Positions 43,943 to 51,605 are shown, counted from the stretch's first letter. The stretch is 54,054 nucleotides of DNA from Shewanella salipaludis (GCF_012911865.1 NZ_JAAXYH010000020.1:1-54054); one strand, 5' to 3'. The notes: generated by a model from the letters alone, not told the origin. Numbers and translations are program-made.

Positions 43943-44566
43943 TTGCACTGCATCACAAGAATCGCCTTATCCCTGAGTTTACTCTGGCTGCTCGCGCTCG
44001 GCGGTTGCAGCACCCTGCCCCAGAGCCGGCTCGCCCCCGTGAATGTCAGCCAGGCCGAACAGGCCAGTGCCTGGGAGCTGCAGGGCAAGCTGGCGGTGAA
44101 GTCCCCCAGCGACAAGTTCAGCACCAATCTCTACTGGTTGCATACCCAGGAAGGGGACGACCTGCGGCTGACCACAATGCTAGGCACCACGGTGCTGACC
44201 CTGTGCAGCGACAAGCGAGGCGCCAGACTGGAAGTCGATGGCAAGGTCTTCGAAGACAGCCAGCCACAGCGCCTGCTCGAGCGGGTCAGTGGCTGGACTA
44301 TTCCGCTGGCGAGCCTGCCCCTGTGGATCACGGGCCAGACGGGCATGAGCCCGGCCCAAGTCACCCTGGATGGCCAGGGCTACCCCAGCCTGCTGCTGAG
44401 CCAGGATCCCGAGGCCCCCTGGCGAGTGCAGTTTATCAGCTGGCAGCAACAGAGCGGCGCCACCATACCCAAACAACTCAGGCTGGACAGGGAGGGACTG
44501 CAACTCAAGATCCAGGTCAATCGCTGGCAAGCCCTGGGGCAGCCAGTGGCCAAATTACACCAATAA
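43943..44566 (+). CDS. lolB: Outer-membrane lipoprotein receptor LolB
   Basis: A 207-residue lipoprotein with signal peptide and lipobox LALGGC (modified cysteine C22). It receives lipoproteins from the LolA chaperone and inserts them into the outer membrane. The mature part shows ASAWELQGKLAVKSPSDKFS, typical of the family. The start codon is a TTG at 43943. It is the first gene of the lolB-ispE-prs transcript. Confidence 0.94.
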   Translation: MHCITRIALSLSLLWLLALGGCSTLPQSRLAPVNVSQAEQASAWELQGKLAVKSPSDKFSTNLYWLHTQEGDDLRLTTMLGTTVLTLCSDKRGARLEVDGKVFEDSQPQRLLERVSGWTIPLASLPLWITGQTGMSPAQVTLDGQGYPSLLLSQDPEAPWRVQFISWQQQSGATIPKQLRLDREGLQLKIQVNRWQALGQPVAKLHQ

Positions 44567-44578
44567 GGAATCGCCTGC

Positions 44579-45433
44579 ATGACAGCACATCTCTCACTCG
44601 GCTGGCCGGCGCCGGCGAAACTGAACCTCTTCCTGCACGTCAATGGCCGCCGCGCCGACGGCTATCATGAGCTGCAGACCCTATTCCAGTTTATCGACTA
44701 TTGCGACTATCTGGATTTCAAACTCATGGACGGCGCCGCCCTCAAGCTGCACTCCAATCTGGGCGGCGTTGTCGCGGATAACGATAACTTAATTCTGCGA
44801 GCCGCAAAATCCTTGCAACAGGCCACAGGCTACCCGGGTGGCGCCGAGATCTGGCTGGATAAACGCCTGCCCATGGGCGGTGGCCTGGGGGGCGGGTCGT
44901 CCGATGCGGCCACCACCCTGGTGGCCCTCAATGCCCTCTGGGACACGGGCCTGTCGAATGCCGAATTGGCCGAGATTGGGCTGAAACTCGGTGCCGATGT
45001 CCCTGTTTTTATTAATGGTTTGGCTGCATTTGCCGAAGGCGTCGGCGAGCGGCTCCAGCCTGTTTTCCCGCCCCAGTCCTGGTATCTGGTGCTGGTGCCG
45101 GATGTGCATGTTTCGACCCAGGCAGTGTTCCAGGACCCGGCCCTGCCCAGAGCCACCCCCAAGCTGGATATCGACACTTTAATGAACAGTTCATGGTCGA
45201 ATGATTGCCAAAAGTTGGTCGCAGAAAAATACCCTCAAGTTGCCAAGGCATTGGCCTGGCTGGTAGAATATGCGCCGTCCAGAATGACCGGAACCGGCGC
45301 ATGCGTGTTCGGGGAATTTGAGCAAGCGCAACAAGCCCACGCGGCCCTGGCGAAATTACCGCCTGACTTGCAAGGTTTTGTCGCACAAGGGATGAACAGC
45401 TCGCCGCTCCTGGCGCGACTGGCTCAGCTCTGA
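44579..45433 (+). CDS. ispE: 4-diphosphocytidyl-2-C-methyl-D-erythritol kinase
   Basis: A 284-residue GHMP kinase of the non-mevalonate isoprenoid pathway. The ATP-binding loop is LPMGGGLGGGSSDAATTL; the N-terminal APAKLNLFLHV and the C-terminal MTGTGACVFGEF are also conserved. It lies 12 bp after lolB. Confidence 0.97.
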   Translation: MTAHLSLGWPAPAKLNLFLHVNGRRADGYHELQTLFQFIDYCDYLDFKLMDGAALKLHSNLGGVVADNDNLILRAAKSLQQATGYPGGAEIWLDKRLPMGGGLGGGSSDAATTLVALNALWDTGLSNAELAEIGLKLGADVPVFINGLAAFAEGVGERLQPVFPPQSWYLVLVPDVHVSTQAVFQDPALPRATPKLDIDTLMNSSWSNDCQKLVAEKYPQVAKALAWLVEYAPSRMTGTGACVFGEFEQAQQAHAALAKLPPDLQGFVAQGMNSSPLLARLAQL

Positions 45434-45533
45434 TATTTCTTCTGCCATAGCAAGCTACAGGCACCCGGAATCCATTCCGCACTGCCGCTATGTCAGCCAC
45501 AACAATATAAAGCAAACGCCTGAGGTTCTTACA

Positions 45534-46481
45534 GTGCCCGACATCAAGCTCTTTGCTGGGAACGCCACCCCCAGTCTCGCGAATAAGATAGCCGAACGAC
45601 TCTTTTGTAAACTCGGAGACGCAGTGGTTGGCCGTTTCAGCGATGGTGAAATCAGTGTCCAGATCAACGAAAACGTGCGTGGTGCCGATGTGTTCATCAT
45701 CCAATCCACCTGTGCACCGACAAATGACAACCTGATGGAACTCATAGTGATGGTTGACGCCCTGCGCCGAGCATCTGCAGGTCGTATTACCGCAGTGATC
45801 CCTTACTTCGGTTATGCCCGTCAGGACCGTCGTGTTCGCAGTGCCCGTGTGCCCATCACAGCCAAAGTCGTTGCCGACTTCCTGTCCAGTGTCGGTGTCG
45901 ATCGGGTACTGACCTGTGACTTGCACGCAGAGCAAATCCAGGGCTTCTTCGACGTCCCCGTCGATAACGTCTTCGGCAGCCCTGTGTTGCTGGAAGACAT
46001 GTTGGCCAAGAAGCTGGAAAACCCGGTAGTAGTGTCACCGGACATAGGTGGCGTGGTACGCGCCCGTGCCGTAGCCAAGCTGCTGGACGACTCGGATCTG
46101 GCCATCATAGACAAGCGTCGCCCACAGGCGAACGTGGCTCAGGTGATGCACATCATAGGTGACGTTCAGGGTCGCGACTGCATCATAGTCGATGACATGA
46201 TAGACACAGGCGGCACCCTGTGTAAGGCCGCCGAAGCGCTGAAAGAGCACGGTGCCAACCGCGTCTTCGCCTACGCGACCCACCCGGTATTTTCCGGCAA
46301 GGCCGCGCAAAACATCGCCGAGTCTGTCATAGACGAAGTGATAGTGACCGACACTGTGCCCTTGAGCGCAGAGATGCTGAAAGTGAGCAAGGTCACCCAG
46401 CTGACCATGTCCGCAGTGCTGGCCGAAGCCATACGCCGCGTCAGCAACGAAGAATCCATCTCGGCCATGTTCCGCCATTAA
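45534..46481 (+). CDS. prs: Ribose-phosphate pyrophosphokinase
   Basis: A 315-residue PRPP synthetase. The substrate loops YFGYARQDRR and CIIVDDMIDTGGTL (the PRPP-binding loop) are intact. It makes PRPP for nucleotide, histidine, tryptophan and NAD synthesis. The start is GTG at 45534 with GAGG eight bases upstream. It is the last gene of its operon and the last housekeeping gene before the cassette array. Confidence 0.98.
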   Translation: MPDIKLFAGNATPSLANKIAERLFCKLGDAVVGRFSDGEISVQINENVRGADVFIIQSTCAPTNDNLMELIVMVDALRRASAGRITAVIPYFGYARQDRRVRSARVPITAKVVADFLSSVGVDRVLTCDLHAEQIQGFFDVPVDNVFGSPVLLEDMLAKKLENPVVVSPDIGGVVRARAVAKLLDDSDLAIIDKRRPQANVAQVMHIIGDVQGRDCIIVDDMIDTGGTLCKAAEALKEHGANRVFAYATHPVFSGKAAQNIAESVIDEVIVTDTVPLSAEMLKVSKVTQLTMSAVLAEAIRRVSNEESISAMFRH

Positions 46482-46545
46482 TTAACAGTTCCGCCACTGC
46501 CAGTCAGTGGCTGCTTACAGATTAGTAGCGGTATCCGAGAACAAG

Positions 46546-46573
46546 AACGCACTCCCAGGGAGTGCGTTTTTTT
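46546..46573 (+). terminator. Terminator of prs
   Basis: A 9-bp stem (46546-46554 with 46560-46568) is followed by a run of seven T residues, 64 bp after the prs stop. Confidence 0.9.
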
Positions 46574-46808
46574 ATGCCTGGATCTTCCATGGGCCAGAGA
46601 GCGCCGGCGGCCGGAGAAAGAGAGGTCCGGCGCAAGCTGCTTTGCACATTACCGGCGGGCCTTGTTAGGCCGCGCCCTTGGCCTATTGGCAAGCACCTGC
46701 CTGCCGCGCACCTTAGGTTGCTTGGCTCACTGTGTATCCATCTCCGGCACGGACACCTTCGTAGCTATTGACAGGGGAATCTTCCAAGCGGTGACAATCA
46801 CCGCTTTG
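46574..46808. other. Junction of chromosome and cassette array with a truncated attC
   Basis: There is no gene. On the minus strand GCCTAAC (46664-46670), the classic R'' core of an attC, follows the nitrilase gene and is continued by GC-rich sequence, but I find no matching R' core before the prs terminator. This looks like the distal, decayed end of the array. An inverted repeat at 46786-46794 and 46798-46806 sits just past the nitrilase stop codon and may end its transcript. Confidence 0.6.
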
Positions 46809-47555
46809 TCATGTTTTAGTTGCCTCGATCTCATTGCCTGCAAGGGTACACAAGACCAGACAACTATCCTTGGAGTCAGAACTAAAAACGAGTTTTCCAC
46901 CTGAATTCCAGATTGAATTTTTACCACAGGTCGTCCAACCTCCCGTCACCGATATGTGGTTACTTAACAGTACGGGGAAGCCATGTTCAGATGCAATTTC
47001 GGATAACATTTTTGCATCAGGCACAAAACCGTTATCAGATATTAACGCGCTTACAACGTAGATATCGGCACCTAACTCTCGAGCCTGTCGGGAATGCGCT
47101 GATTCTGTGAAGTCAGCGCAAATAGCCAACGCTATTTGATGTCCTTTTACCTTGAAAAAGTAGTCGGTCGACCCGAATGAGCAATATGTCTCCTCACCTG
47201 CATGTAAGTATTGCTTCGAATAAAACTGGACAGTGCCATCAGGAAAGCAAATTACGGCTCCTATTGTTGGTTTTGAGGATTTGAAAGACTTTAACGGACA
47301 CCCGGCTATAACTATGATGTCATTGTCGATTGAGGCTTGAGATAGTTCTTTGAAGTACGATGGCTCAGGGGAGACAGCTAGCTTAGCCGCTAAATCGAGC
47401 TCATAGCCCGTCAGTGATAGCTCAGGAAAAACAACAACATCTGCATTATAACGAGACGATTGCTCGATCATTTTAAGATGATGTTCAAGGTTCACACGCA
47501 AGTCGCCTTTCACGACGGGTATTTGAGCCAAGCTTATAGTTACATCGGTTTTCAA
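46809..47555 (-). CDS. Carbon-nitrogen hydrolase (nitrilase superfamily) in a gene cassette
   Basis: A 248-residue amidase-type enzyme with the catalytic triad E45 (FPELSLTGYE), K114 (FYSKQYLH) and C146 (ICADFT). The substrate is unknown. The start is a TTG at 47555 with AAGGAGG five bases upstream. A 23-codon ORF ends inside that ribosome site. Both lie in one cassette bounded by a truncated attC at 46664 and an attC at 47643-47706. Confidence 0.9.
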   Translation of the reverse strand: MKTDVTISLAQIPVVKGDLRVNLEHHLKMIEQSSRYNADVVVFPELSLTGYELDLAAKLAVSPEPSYFKELSQASIDNDIIVIAGCPLKSFKSSKPTIGAVICFPDGTVQFYSKQYLHAGEETYCSFGSTDYFFKVKGHQIALAICADFTESAHSRQARELGADIYVVSALISDNGFVPDAKMLSEIASEHGFPVLLSNHISVTGGWTTCGKNSIWNSGGKLVFSSDSKDSCLVLCTLAGNEIEATKT

Positions 47556-47564
47556 GTGTCCTCC

Positions 47565-47636
47565 TTAAAACATAGCCACGAGCAATGCTGCCCATGGCGC
47601 AATTAGCGTTGCCTTGACGGTACTCGCGATATTCAT
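47565..47636 (-). CDS. 23-residue hydrophobic leader peptide ahead of the nitrilase gene
   Basis: ATG at 47636 opens a frame of 23 codons encoding a hydrophobic peptide (MNIASTVKATLIAPWAALL, then VAMF) that ends with TAA at 47565-47567. The stop overlaps the Shine-Dalgarno of the nitrilase gene (TAAGGAGG), so ribosomes finishing here could re-initiate at the downstream TTG. It begins 7-14 bp inside the cassette. It could be a coupling leader or a small membrane peptide; expression is not shown. Confidence 0.5.
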   Translation of the reverse strand: MNIASTVKATLIAPWAALLVAMF

Positions 47637-47642
47637 AGATTC

Positions 47643-47706
47643 AGATCACGTTTGGTTAAGGGGCGTCCGGGTAAGCGGAGCGAACGACTTGAACCAGTTG
47701 TTATAC
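47643..47706 (-). other. attC site of the DUF6151 cassette
   Basis: Minus-strand R'' GTATAAC (47700-47706) is paired with a degenerate R' (GTGATC at 47644-47649) through a foldable inner part: TGGTT/AACCA and CTT/AAG arms with an extrahelical base, plus GTCG/CGAC-type arms. The DUF6151 stop codon lies inside R''. Confidence 0.75.
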
Positions 47707-48285
47707 GGCACTCTTCAAATTCTCCACTTCCTCAGCGCCCAGTATTTTTGGGGTTACCCGAGGCAAGCCTGAGGAATTAAAAAGGGGGGATTTTTTGTAT
47801 CGTCCGTTGACGCGATTCGCGACAAGAATCCATATGAAGCGAACTATAACCCCCAGAAGCCCGCGTTGTTTTGGTTTCCTGTGGCCTAAGGCGGTGTCAG
47901 TGTTTAAAATTGCAACTTTGGCTCCAAAGTCTTTATCCATTTTCTGACGGTCAAGGCAGCTGTGAATGAGGCCGATGAATGATGCTGTTCGGTTGGCCAT
48001 AGTATTGCCGATAGGCGTTCCGCAGCATGTTGCATACCAGCGGATCATACCTTTCTCGCTGAGGCGTACTGCCGATAGGAGATCTTCCCCTTGGTAGAAA
48101 AACAGGCGTTGCTGAGCCACCTGGACGATCTCAGTTCCGCCTTGTTCATCCAGCACATAAGGAGCTTTACCAAGGAAATGTGCGAACGCTCGACAATCCG
48201 TGCAATAGCAGATGAGACGATTGTTGGTTCCAATGCTGTCGAGTTTGCCTTTAACGGCACCGCATTGACATTGAATTGGATGCAT
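47701..48285 (-). CDS. DUF6151 family protein (GFA-like zinc fold), cassette-borne
   Basis: A 194-residue protein with the cysteine pattern of GFA-like zinc proteins: C6-x-C8 in IQCQCGAVKG, CYCTDC (about 27-32) and CCGTP (about 91). A hydrophobic stretch near residue 150 (GVIVRFIWILVANRV) may be a membrane segment. No reaction is known for DUF6151. AAGGA precedes the ATG at 48285; an upstream ATG at 48297 is less likely. Bounded by attC sites on both sides. Confidence 0.85.
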   Translation of the reverse strand: MHPIQCQCGAVKGKLDSIGTNNRLICYCTDCRAFAHFLGKAPYVLDEQGGTEIVQVAQQRLFFYQGEDLLSAVRLSEKGMIRWYATCCGTPIGNTMANRTASFIGLIHSCLDRQKMDKDFGAKVAILNTDTALGHRKPKQRGLLGVIVRFIWILVANRVNGRYKKSPLFNSSGLPRVTPKILGAEEVENLKSAV

Positions 48286-48328
48286 AGATATCACCATTCC
48301 TTGGCCGGACTACGATCGGCGCTGTACT

Positions 48329-48420
48329 GTATGACGCCCGGCTTTGGGGCGGGCTTGCAGCCGCGAAGCGGCGAAAAGGCCGTCCCAGCCCCTAAGGGCG
48401 ACAACAGCCACTTGTTAGCT
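48329..48420 (-). other. attC site of the first methyltransferase cassette
   Basis: Minus-strand R'' AGCTAAC (48414-48420) and a degenerate R' GTCATAC (48329-48335) flank complementary arms: CGCCC with GGGCG and TGGGGC with GCCCCT, plus an inner GCCGC/GCGGC hairpin. The 92-bp length is within the attC range. Confidence 0.8.
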
Positions 48421-48421
48421 T

Positions 48422-49054
48422 TCACACAACCTCTTGACTAACCTTTCTAGCAACTATGAATACCGATTCATGGCTAGTTTGCCATTCCCGTTCAATAGTA
48501 AAACCTGAATTCGTTAATTTGGAAATAAGCTGACTCTTTGTAAATCGACTGACATAAGGAGCCAAACCAAGAAACTGCATTCCAGAGATCAACCATCGAA
48601 AAGCCAAATTGATTTCTGCTATTAGTGATGTACTTGAAACAAATACACCATCATTTTTCAAAAGTCGATAAACTTTAGCAATGGCACCATCTACGTCGTC
48701 CAAAAGATGTAACACATTTAGTCCCAAAACAGCGTCAAAACTTTCATTTTGGAGCTTTAGGCTGTCTAGTGTGCCCTGCTGAAAATCAATGTTCTTTACC
48801 CCAGCTTCGAGCGCTTTCCTCTGAGCCGCCGCTATCATTTTGTCGGATATATCGGTAGCAACAAGATATTCAACATAAGGCGCATGGTAAATTGCGGTGG
48901 CACCGCTGCCGCAGCCGAACTCCAGCACCTTCGAATCCAACCTCAGGAACTCTTGGGTAATTGCCAGCTTTTGTTGATATGTGGCTTCATCTTTAATGGG
49001 GCTTTTAATATACTTTTCTGCAGATTTGTCCCAAAATTTCTTTGAGTCTTTCAT
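48422..49054 (-). CDS. Class I SAM-dependent methyltransferase, cassette-borne
   Basis: A 210-residue methyltransferase (Methyltransf_11/25 type) with motif I VLEFGCGSGATAI at residues 43-55 and the post-motif VATDISDKMI. The C-terminal part (WLISGMQFLGLAPYVSRF) may recognise a small-molecule or lipid substrate, which is unknown. It occupies one cassette, with an attC immediately after the stop. The ribosome site is weak (GGAA). Confidence 0.9.
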   Translation of the reverse strand: MKDSKKFWDKSAEKYIKSPIKDEATYQQKLAITQEFLRLDSKVLEFGCGSGATAIYHAPYVEYLVATDISDKMIAAAQRKALEAGVKNIDFQQGTLDSLKLQNESFDAVLGLNVLHLLDDVDGAIAKVYRLLKNDGVFVSSTSLIAEINLAFRWLISGMQFLGLAPYVSRFTKSQLISKLTNSGFTIEREWQTSHESVFIVARKVSQEVV

Positions 49055-49394
49055 TGATCAATATTCCAGTTTTGCCCCAAAAGCTAACAGCTGTATAGTG
49101 CGCATGGGTGTTAACGAGATCCCATTAGCTACCTTGGTGATGTTAGAACATTTTGAACTAATTGAATAATCTTTGTATGTTACCGCCCTTAGGACACGGC
49201 GATTAACCACATGGTAGAAGGGCGTACTGTCGGCATCAAGCAACTGGCGACGGGCCGTGGTCATGGTCATGGTCATGGCAAGCCTCGACAGGCAAAAGGG
49301 AATACCTCACAGCCTAGTCAGACAGCGCAAAAAGGTTTGGATGTCCTTACTATTTTTGACAGGGCGATGCCGCCTTTGTTTGTTAAGTGCAGAG
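49055..49394. other. Disrupted intercassette region
   Basis: On the minus strand this starts with an R''-like ACTTAAC (49382-49388) after the 77-residue ORF and ends with an R'-like GTTAGCT (49082-49088) ahead of the methyltransferase. The about 300 bp between them are too long for one attC and contain a transposase fragment, so foreign DNA has probably been inserted in or beside the site. Confidence 0.55.
49184..49276 (-). pseudogene. N-terminal fragment of a REP-associated (Y1) transposase
   Basis: About 31 codons read MTMTMTTARRQLLDADSTPF followed by YHVVNRRVLRA. This is the start of TnpA-REP/IS200-like proteins, whose usual N-terminus is M-TARRQL...TPYYH-VNRCVRRAF. The similarity ends abruptly after RRVLRA, where the homologous protein would continue for over 150 residues. 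Two extra MT codons come from a triplicated CATGGT hexamer. Confidence 0.6.
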
Positions 49395-49628
49395 CTATTT
49401 GCACGCCAGACACTCTGCACTATTGATTGTTGAATACTCGGCGTACCAATAATGCGGATCATTTATTTTCTGATACTCCAAAGTCTCACATGTATAGGAT
49501 TTGTGAAAGTGACGTTTTAGGATTACCAGATTTTTGCATTTTGGCGGCCAAGCGGAAGCCTCTGCAACTTCGTTACCACGAGCTAACTCTGCATTTAGGA
49601 TTTCGTTTAACTCTTTCGACTCGAACAA
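49395..49628 (-). CDS. 77-residue cassette ORF of unknown function
   Basis: The frame starts with TTG at 49628, nine bases after AAGGAG, and ends with TAG at 49395. The product begins MFESKELNEILNAELARGNE and has a cysteine-containing C-terminus ending ECLACK. No family is recognised. The gene starts close to the attC core (R' GTTAAGC at 49648-49654), as cassette genes typically do, and an R''-like core follows the stop. Confidence 0.6.
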   Translation of the reverse strand: MFESKELNEILNAELARGNEVAEASAWPPKCKNLVILKRHFHKSYTCETLEYQKINDPHYWYAEYSTINSAECLACK

Positions 49629-49647
49629 TGCTTGGTTCTCCTTGGTC

Positions 49648-49731
49648 GCTTAACGCCGCCAGCACGCGCGTCTTTGTAGTGAAGGCGAAGCCGAAACGGA
49701 AAAGCCGTCGCCGTACCTGGCCTTGTTATGC
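49648..49731 (-). other. attC site following the secreted-protein cassette
   Basis: Minus-strand R'' GCATAAC (49725-49731) and R' GTTAAGC (49648-49654) lie 84 bp apart. The site opens GCATAACAAGGCC and closes GCTGGCGGCGTTAAGC, typical of attC, with internal GC-rich arms. Confidence 0.85.
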
Positions 49732-49736
49732 ATTTT

Positions 49737-50159
49737 TTAGTAACTAACGCATACCCCGAAAAATACTTCGTCATTTCTCAAGAAGACAAACGATTTTTGA
49801 TGGCTTTTTTCGTATTCGTTAATAGTTAAAGAATATATATTGGAACCGGCTCCAACCCCTTGCTCCTTTCTCATTGTAGCGACTACTTTATAAGAGTTCT
49901 CAGCTGATCCATGATCAATTACTTGAGGTTCGGTGAGGTGAGAGTTTTTCAAAGCTCCAGCCATGAGACCGCTATTCCTTTCCACTGTAAAAACTTTACC
50001 AAGGTAAAGTTTTTTGTATGCCTCATAAACGTCACCTTCATCACCAGAAGCAACACTATAACGATCTATTGTACATTTATAATCAGATCCAGCCGCATAA
50101 GCCTGTGAACCCAAAATAGCTAATATACCTATCAAAATTTTCGCTTTAAAATTATTCAC
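49737..50159 (-). CDS. Secreted protein of unknown function, cassette-borne
   Basis: A product of 141 residues starting at GTG 50159 with a signal peptide (NNFKAKILIGILAILGSQAYA). The mature part has two cysteines (YKCTIDRYSV near the N-terminus, FGVCVSY at the C-terminus) that may form a disulfide. No family is recognised. The start of the cassette was hit by the IS110-type insertion 25 bp upstream. An ATG supplied by the IS end (50189) is in frame and adds 10 residues ahead of the original GTG. Confidence 0.7.
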   Translation of the reverse strand: MNNFKAKILIGILAILGSQAYAAGSDYKCTIDRYSVASGDEGDVYEAYKKLYLGKVFTVERNSGLMAGALKNSHLTEPQVIDHGSAENSYKVVATMRKEQGVGAGSNIYSLTINEYEKSHQKSFVFLRNDEVFFGVCVSY

Positions 50160-50205
50160 AGTGTTTCCAATCTCGATATGCCTAGACATAATGATTCCCT
50201 GTGCA

Positions 50206-50291
50206 GATGTCGGCCTCCGTGTTTTCTCGTGGGTTAGCAAAACCAGAGCCACACTGTTTGTTGAACATCAAACATTCACAGGAGGCCGACA
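50206..50291 (+). promoter_or_regulatory. Leader hairpin that hides the transposase ribosome site (copy 1)
   Basis: ATGTCGGCCTCC (50206-50217) is the exact reverse complement of GGAGGCCGACAT (50280-50291), which contains both the Shine-Dalgarno and the first base pair of the start codon region. A smaller stem (GTTTG/CAAAC) lies inside. Transcripts entering from outside would fold so that the transposase is not translated. Copy 2 has the same structure at 52413-52498. Confidence 0.65.
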
Positions 50292-51418
50292 TGTCTAAAG
50301 CTAACACACTTTTTATCGGTTTGGACGTGCACAAGGAGACCACAGATGTGGCCTTGGTTTCTGATAGATTAACTGACGCGGTGCAATACTATGGCACCTT
50401 GCCAACCAACCTGCGCTCTTTCGATAAACTCATTAAAAATCAATCTTCCAAAGCCAGCAAGCTGTGTGTCGTTTACGAGGCCGGTCCTTGTGGCTTCTGG
50501 CTCTATCGTCACTTGCTTCGCCGTGGCATTGACTGTTGGGTGATCGCACCGGCACTCATCCCCAAAGCACCTGGCGACAGGGTGAAAACCGATAAGCGCG
50601 ATTCCATGACTTTGGCCAGGTTGGCACGCAGTGGTGATCTCAAGCCTATCTATGTCCCGGACGAACGGGACGAGGCCATTCGCGATCTTATCCGCTGTCG
50701 GGAAGACGCCATGCTCGATTTGCGTCAGGCACGGCAGCGGCTGAAATCCTTCCTGCTGCGCCATGGTCACCCTTGCAGTGGCCGACAAAACTGGACCGAG
50801 GCATATCGGCGCCATCTGGCCGACATTAGCTTCCAGGAAAGTGCCACCAAGCTCACCTTCCAGCATTATGTCAACATAGTCACCGAGCGTCACGAACGTC
50901 TGCAACGGCTGGAACTGGAGCTGCAAAGCCTGGCAGAAAGTTGGCGTTGGTATCCGCTGGTGCAGCGCCTTACCGTGCTGCGGGGGATCCGTTTCTTGTC
51001 GGCCATGACCATTATGGCCGAGCTGGGCGACTTGCGACGCTTTGACTCACCGCGTTCCTTGATGAACTTTGTTGGCCTGACACCCAGTGAGCGCTCAAGC
51101 GGGCAACGGGAACGACGCGGCGGGATCACCAAATGCGGCAATGGCCATGTACGGCGCATTTTAATAGAGTCTGCCTGGGCCTATCGTTTTCCAGCCAAAG
51201 TCTCTCGGGAGCTGGAGAGTCGGCAACAAGGGCACTCAATCCGGCTGCAAACACGTGCCTGGGAGGTACAGCAGCGATTGTGCCGTCGTTTCCATGCCCT
51301 GAAAGCACGAGGCAAAGAATACAACAAGGTTGTCACCGCGGTGGCCCGGGAACTGACAGGCTACCTTTGGGACATTGCCCGGGGATTTGAGGTAGATATG
51401 CCGATAACGGCTTATTAA
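50291..51418 (+). CDS. IS110-family DEDD transposase/recombinase, copy 1
   Basis: A 375-residue transposase. The RuvC-like DEDD residues are D12 (IGLDVHK), E63 (VYEAGPCG), D101 and D104 (KTDKRD). A coiled region follows (about 150-210), then the C-terminal transposase_20 domain with FVGLTPSERSSG, which carries the conserved serine, and GGITKCGNGHVRRIL. The ATG at 50291 follows AGGAGG; the open frame extends upstream to 50201 but crosses the leader hairpin. Identical to copy 2. Confidence 0.95.
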   Translation: MSKANTLFIGLDVHKETTDVALVSDRLTDAVQYYGTLPTNLRSFDKLIKNQSSKASKLCVVYEAGPCGFWLYRHLLRRGIDCWVIAPALIPKAPGDRVKTDKRDSMTLARLARSGDLKPIYVPDERDEAIRDLIRCREDAMLDLRQARQRLKSFLLRHGHPCSGRQNWTEAYRRHLADISFQESATKLTFQHYVNIVTERHERLQRLELELQSLAESWRWYPLVQRLTVLRGIRFLSAMTIMAELGDLRRFDSPRSLMNFVGLTPSERSSGQRERRGGITKCGNGHVRRILIESAWAYRFPAKVSRELESRQQGHSIRLQTRAWEVQQRLCRRFHALKARGKEYNKVVTAVARELTGYLWDIARGFEVDMPITAY

Positions 51419-51470
51419 TCTAGCGTTTAGAGTTACGAATACACTCTGACAGTAAAGGCGGCGGCAGCGG

Positions 51471-51545
51471 TGAGAGCAACCCTCGAGGGCGTTAAGCGGT
51501 CACATCCGCGCTCCTAGACTGAGGCCAGGCTCCAACGGCGCAAAC
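51471..51545 (+). ncRNA. Candidate guide RNA in the IS right end, copy 1
   Basis: This structured segment of the 187-nt noncoding right end contains CCCT and GGGCGTT (51480-51483, 51487-51493), close to the two halves of the attC core target GYCT|AACGCCC with the second in reverse complement. It also contains CTAGAC (51514-51519), identical to the IS left end, and GGCCAG (51523-51528), the reverse complement of the IS right end. Two GCGG/CCGC hairpins lie around it. This resembles the split target and donor loops of bridge RNA/seekRNA. The RNA itself is a prediction. Confidence 0.45.
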
Positions 51546-51605
51546 AAGTAATGCGGTTAAAATCCGCGGATATCAGCAAGGTCAACCGCCGACACTTACT
51601 GGCCA

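Larger units (their letters stand above)
50182..51605 (+). mobile_element. IS110/IS1111-type insertion sequence, copy 1
   Basis: The maximal segment identical to copy 2 is 1,424 bp. The left end is CTAGACATAATG, of which CTA is probably the remaining target core. The right end is ACTTACTGGCC(A). The left flank, read on the minus strand, is TTAGGCATATCG without its first T, the start of a cassette after an attC R' core GTTAGGC. The 375-codon transposase is flanked by a 106-nt left and a 187-nt right noncoding end; the longer right end is the IS1111-group arrangement. No terminal inverted repeats; a short TGTCGGC is found near both ends in inverse orientation. Confidence 0.9.

Noticed and set aside
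49082..49116. A short attC reading between AGCTAAC and GTTAACG
   Set aside because: Only 35 bp apart with no complementary inner arms; too short and unfoldable for an attC, so only the outer R'-like core was kept as a remnant.
50369..50926. A 185-codon minus-strand frame inside both IS copies
   Set aside because: It lies entirely antisense to the transposase and shows no family features; the frame is a by-product of the transposase codon usage.
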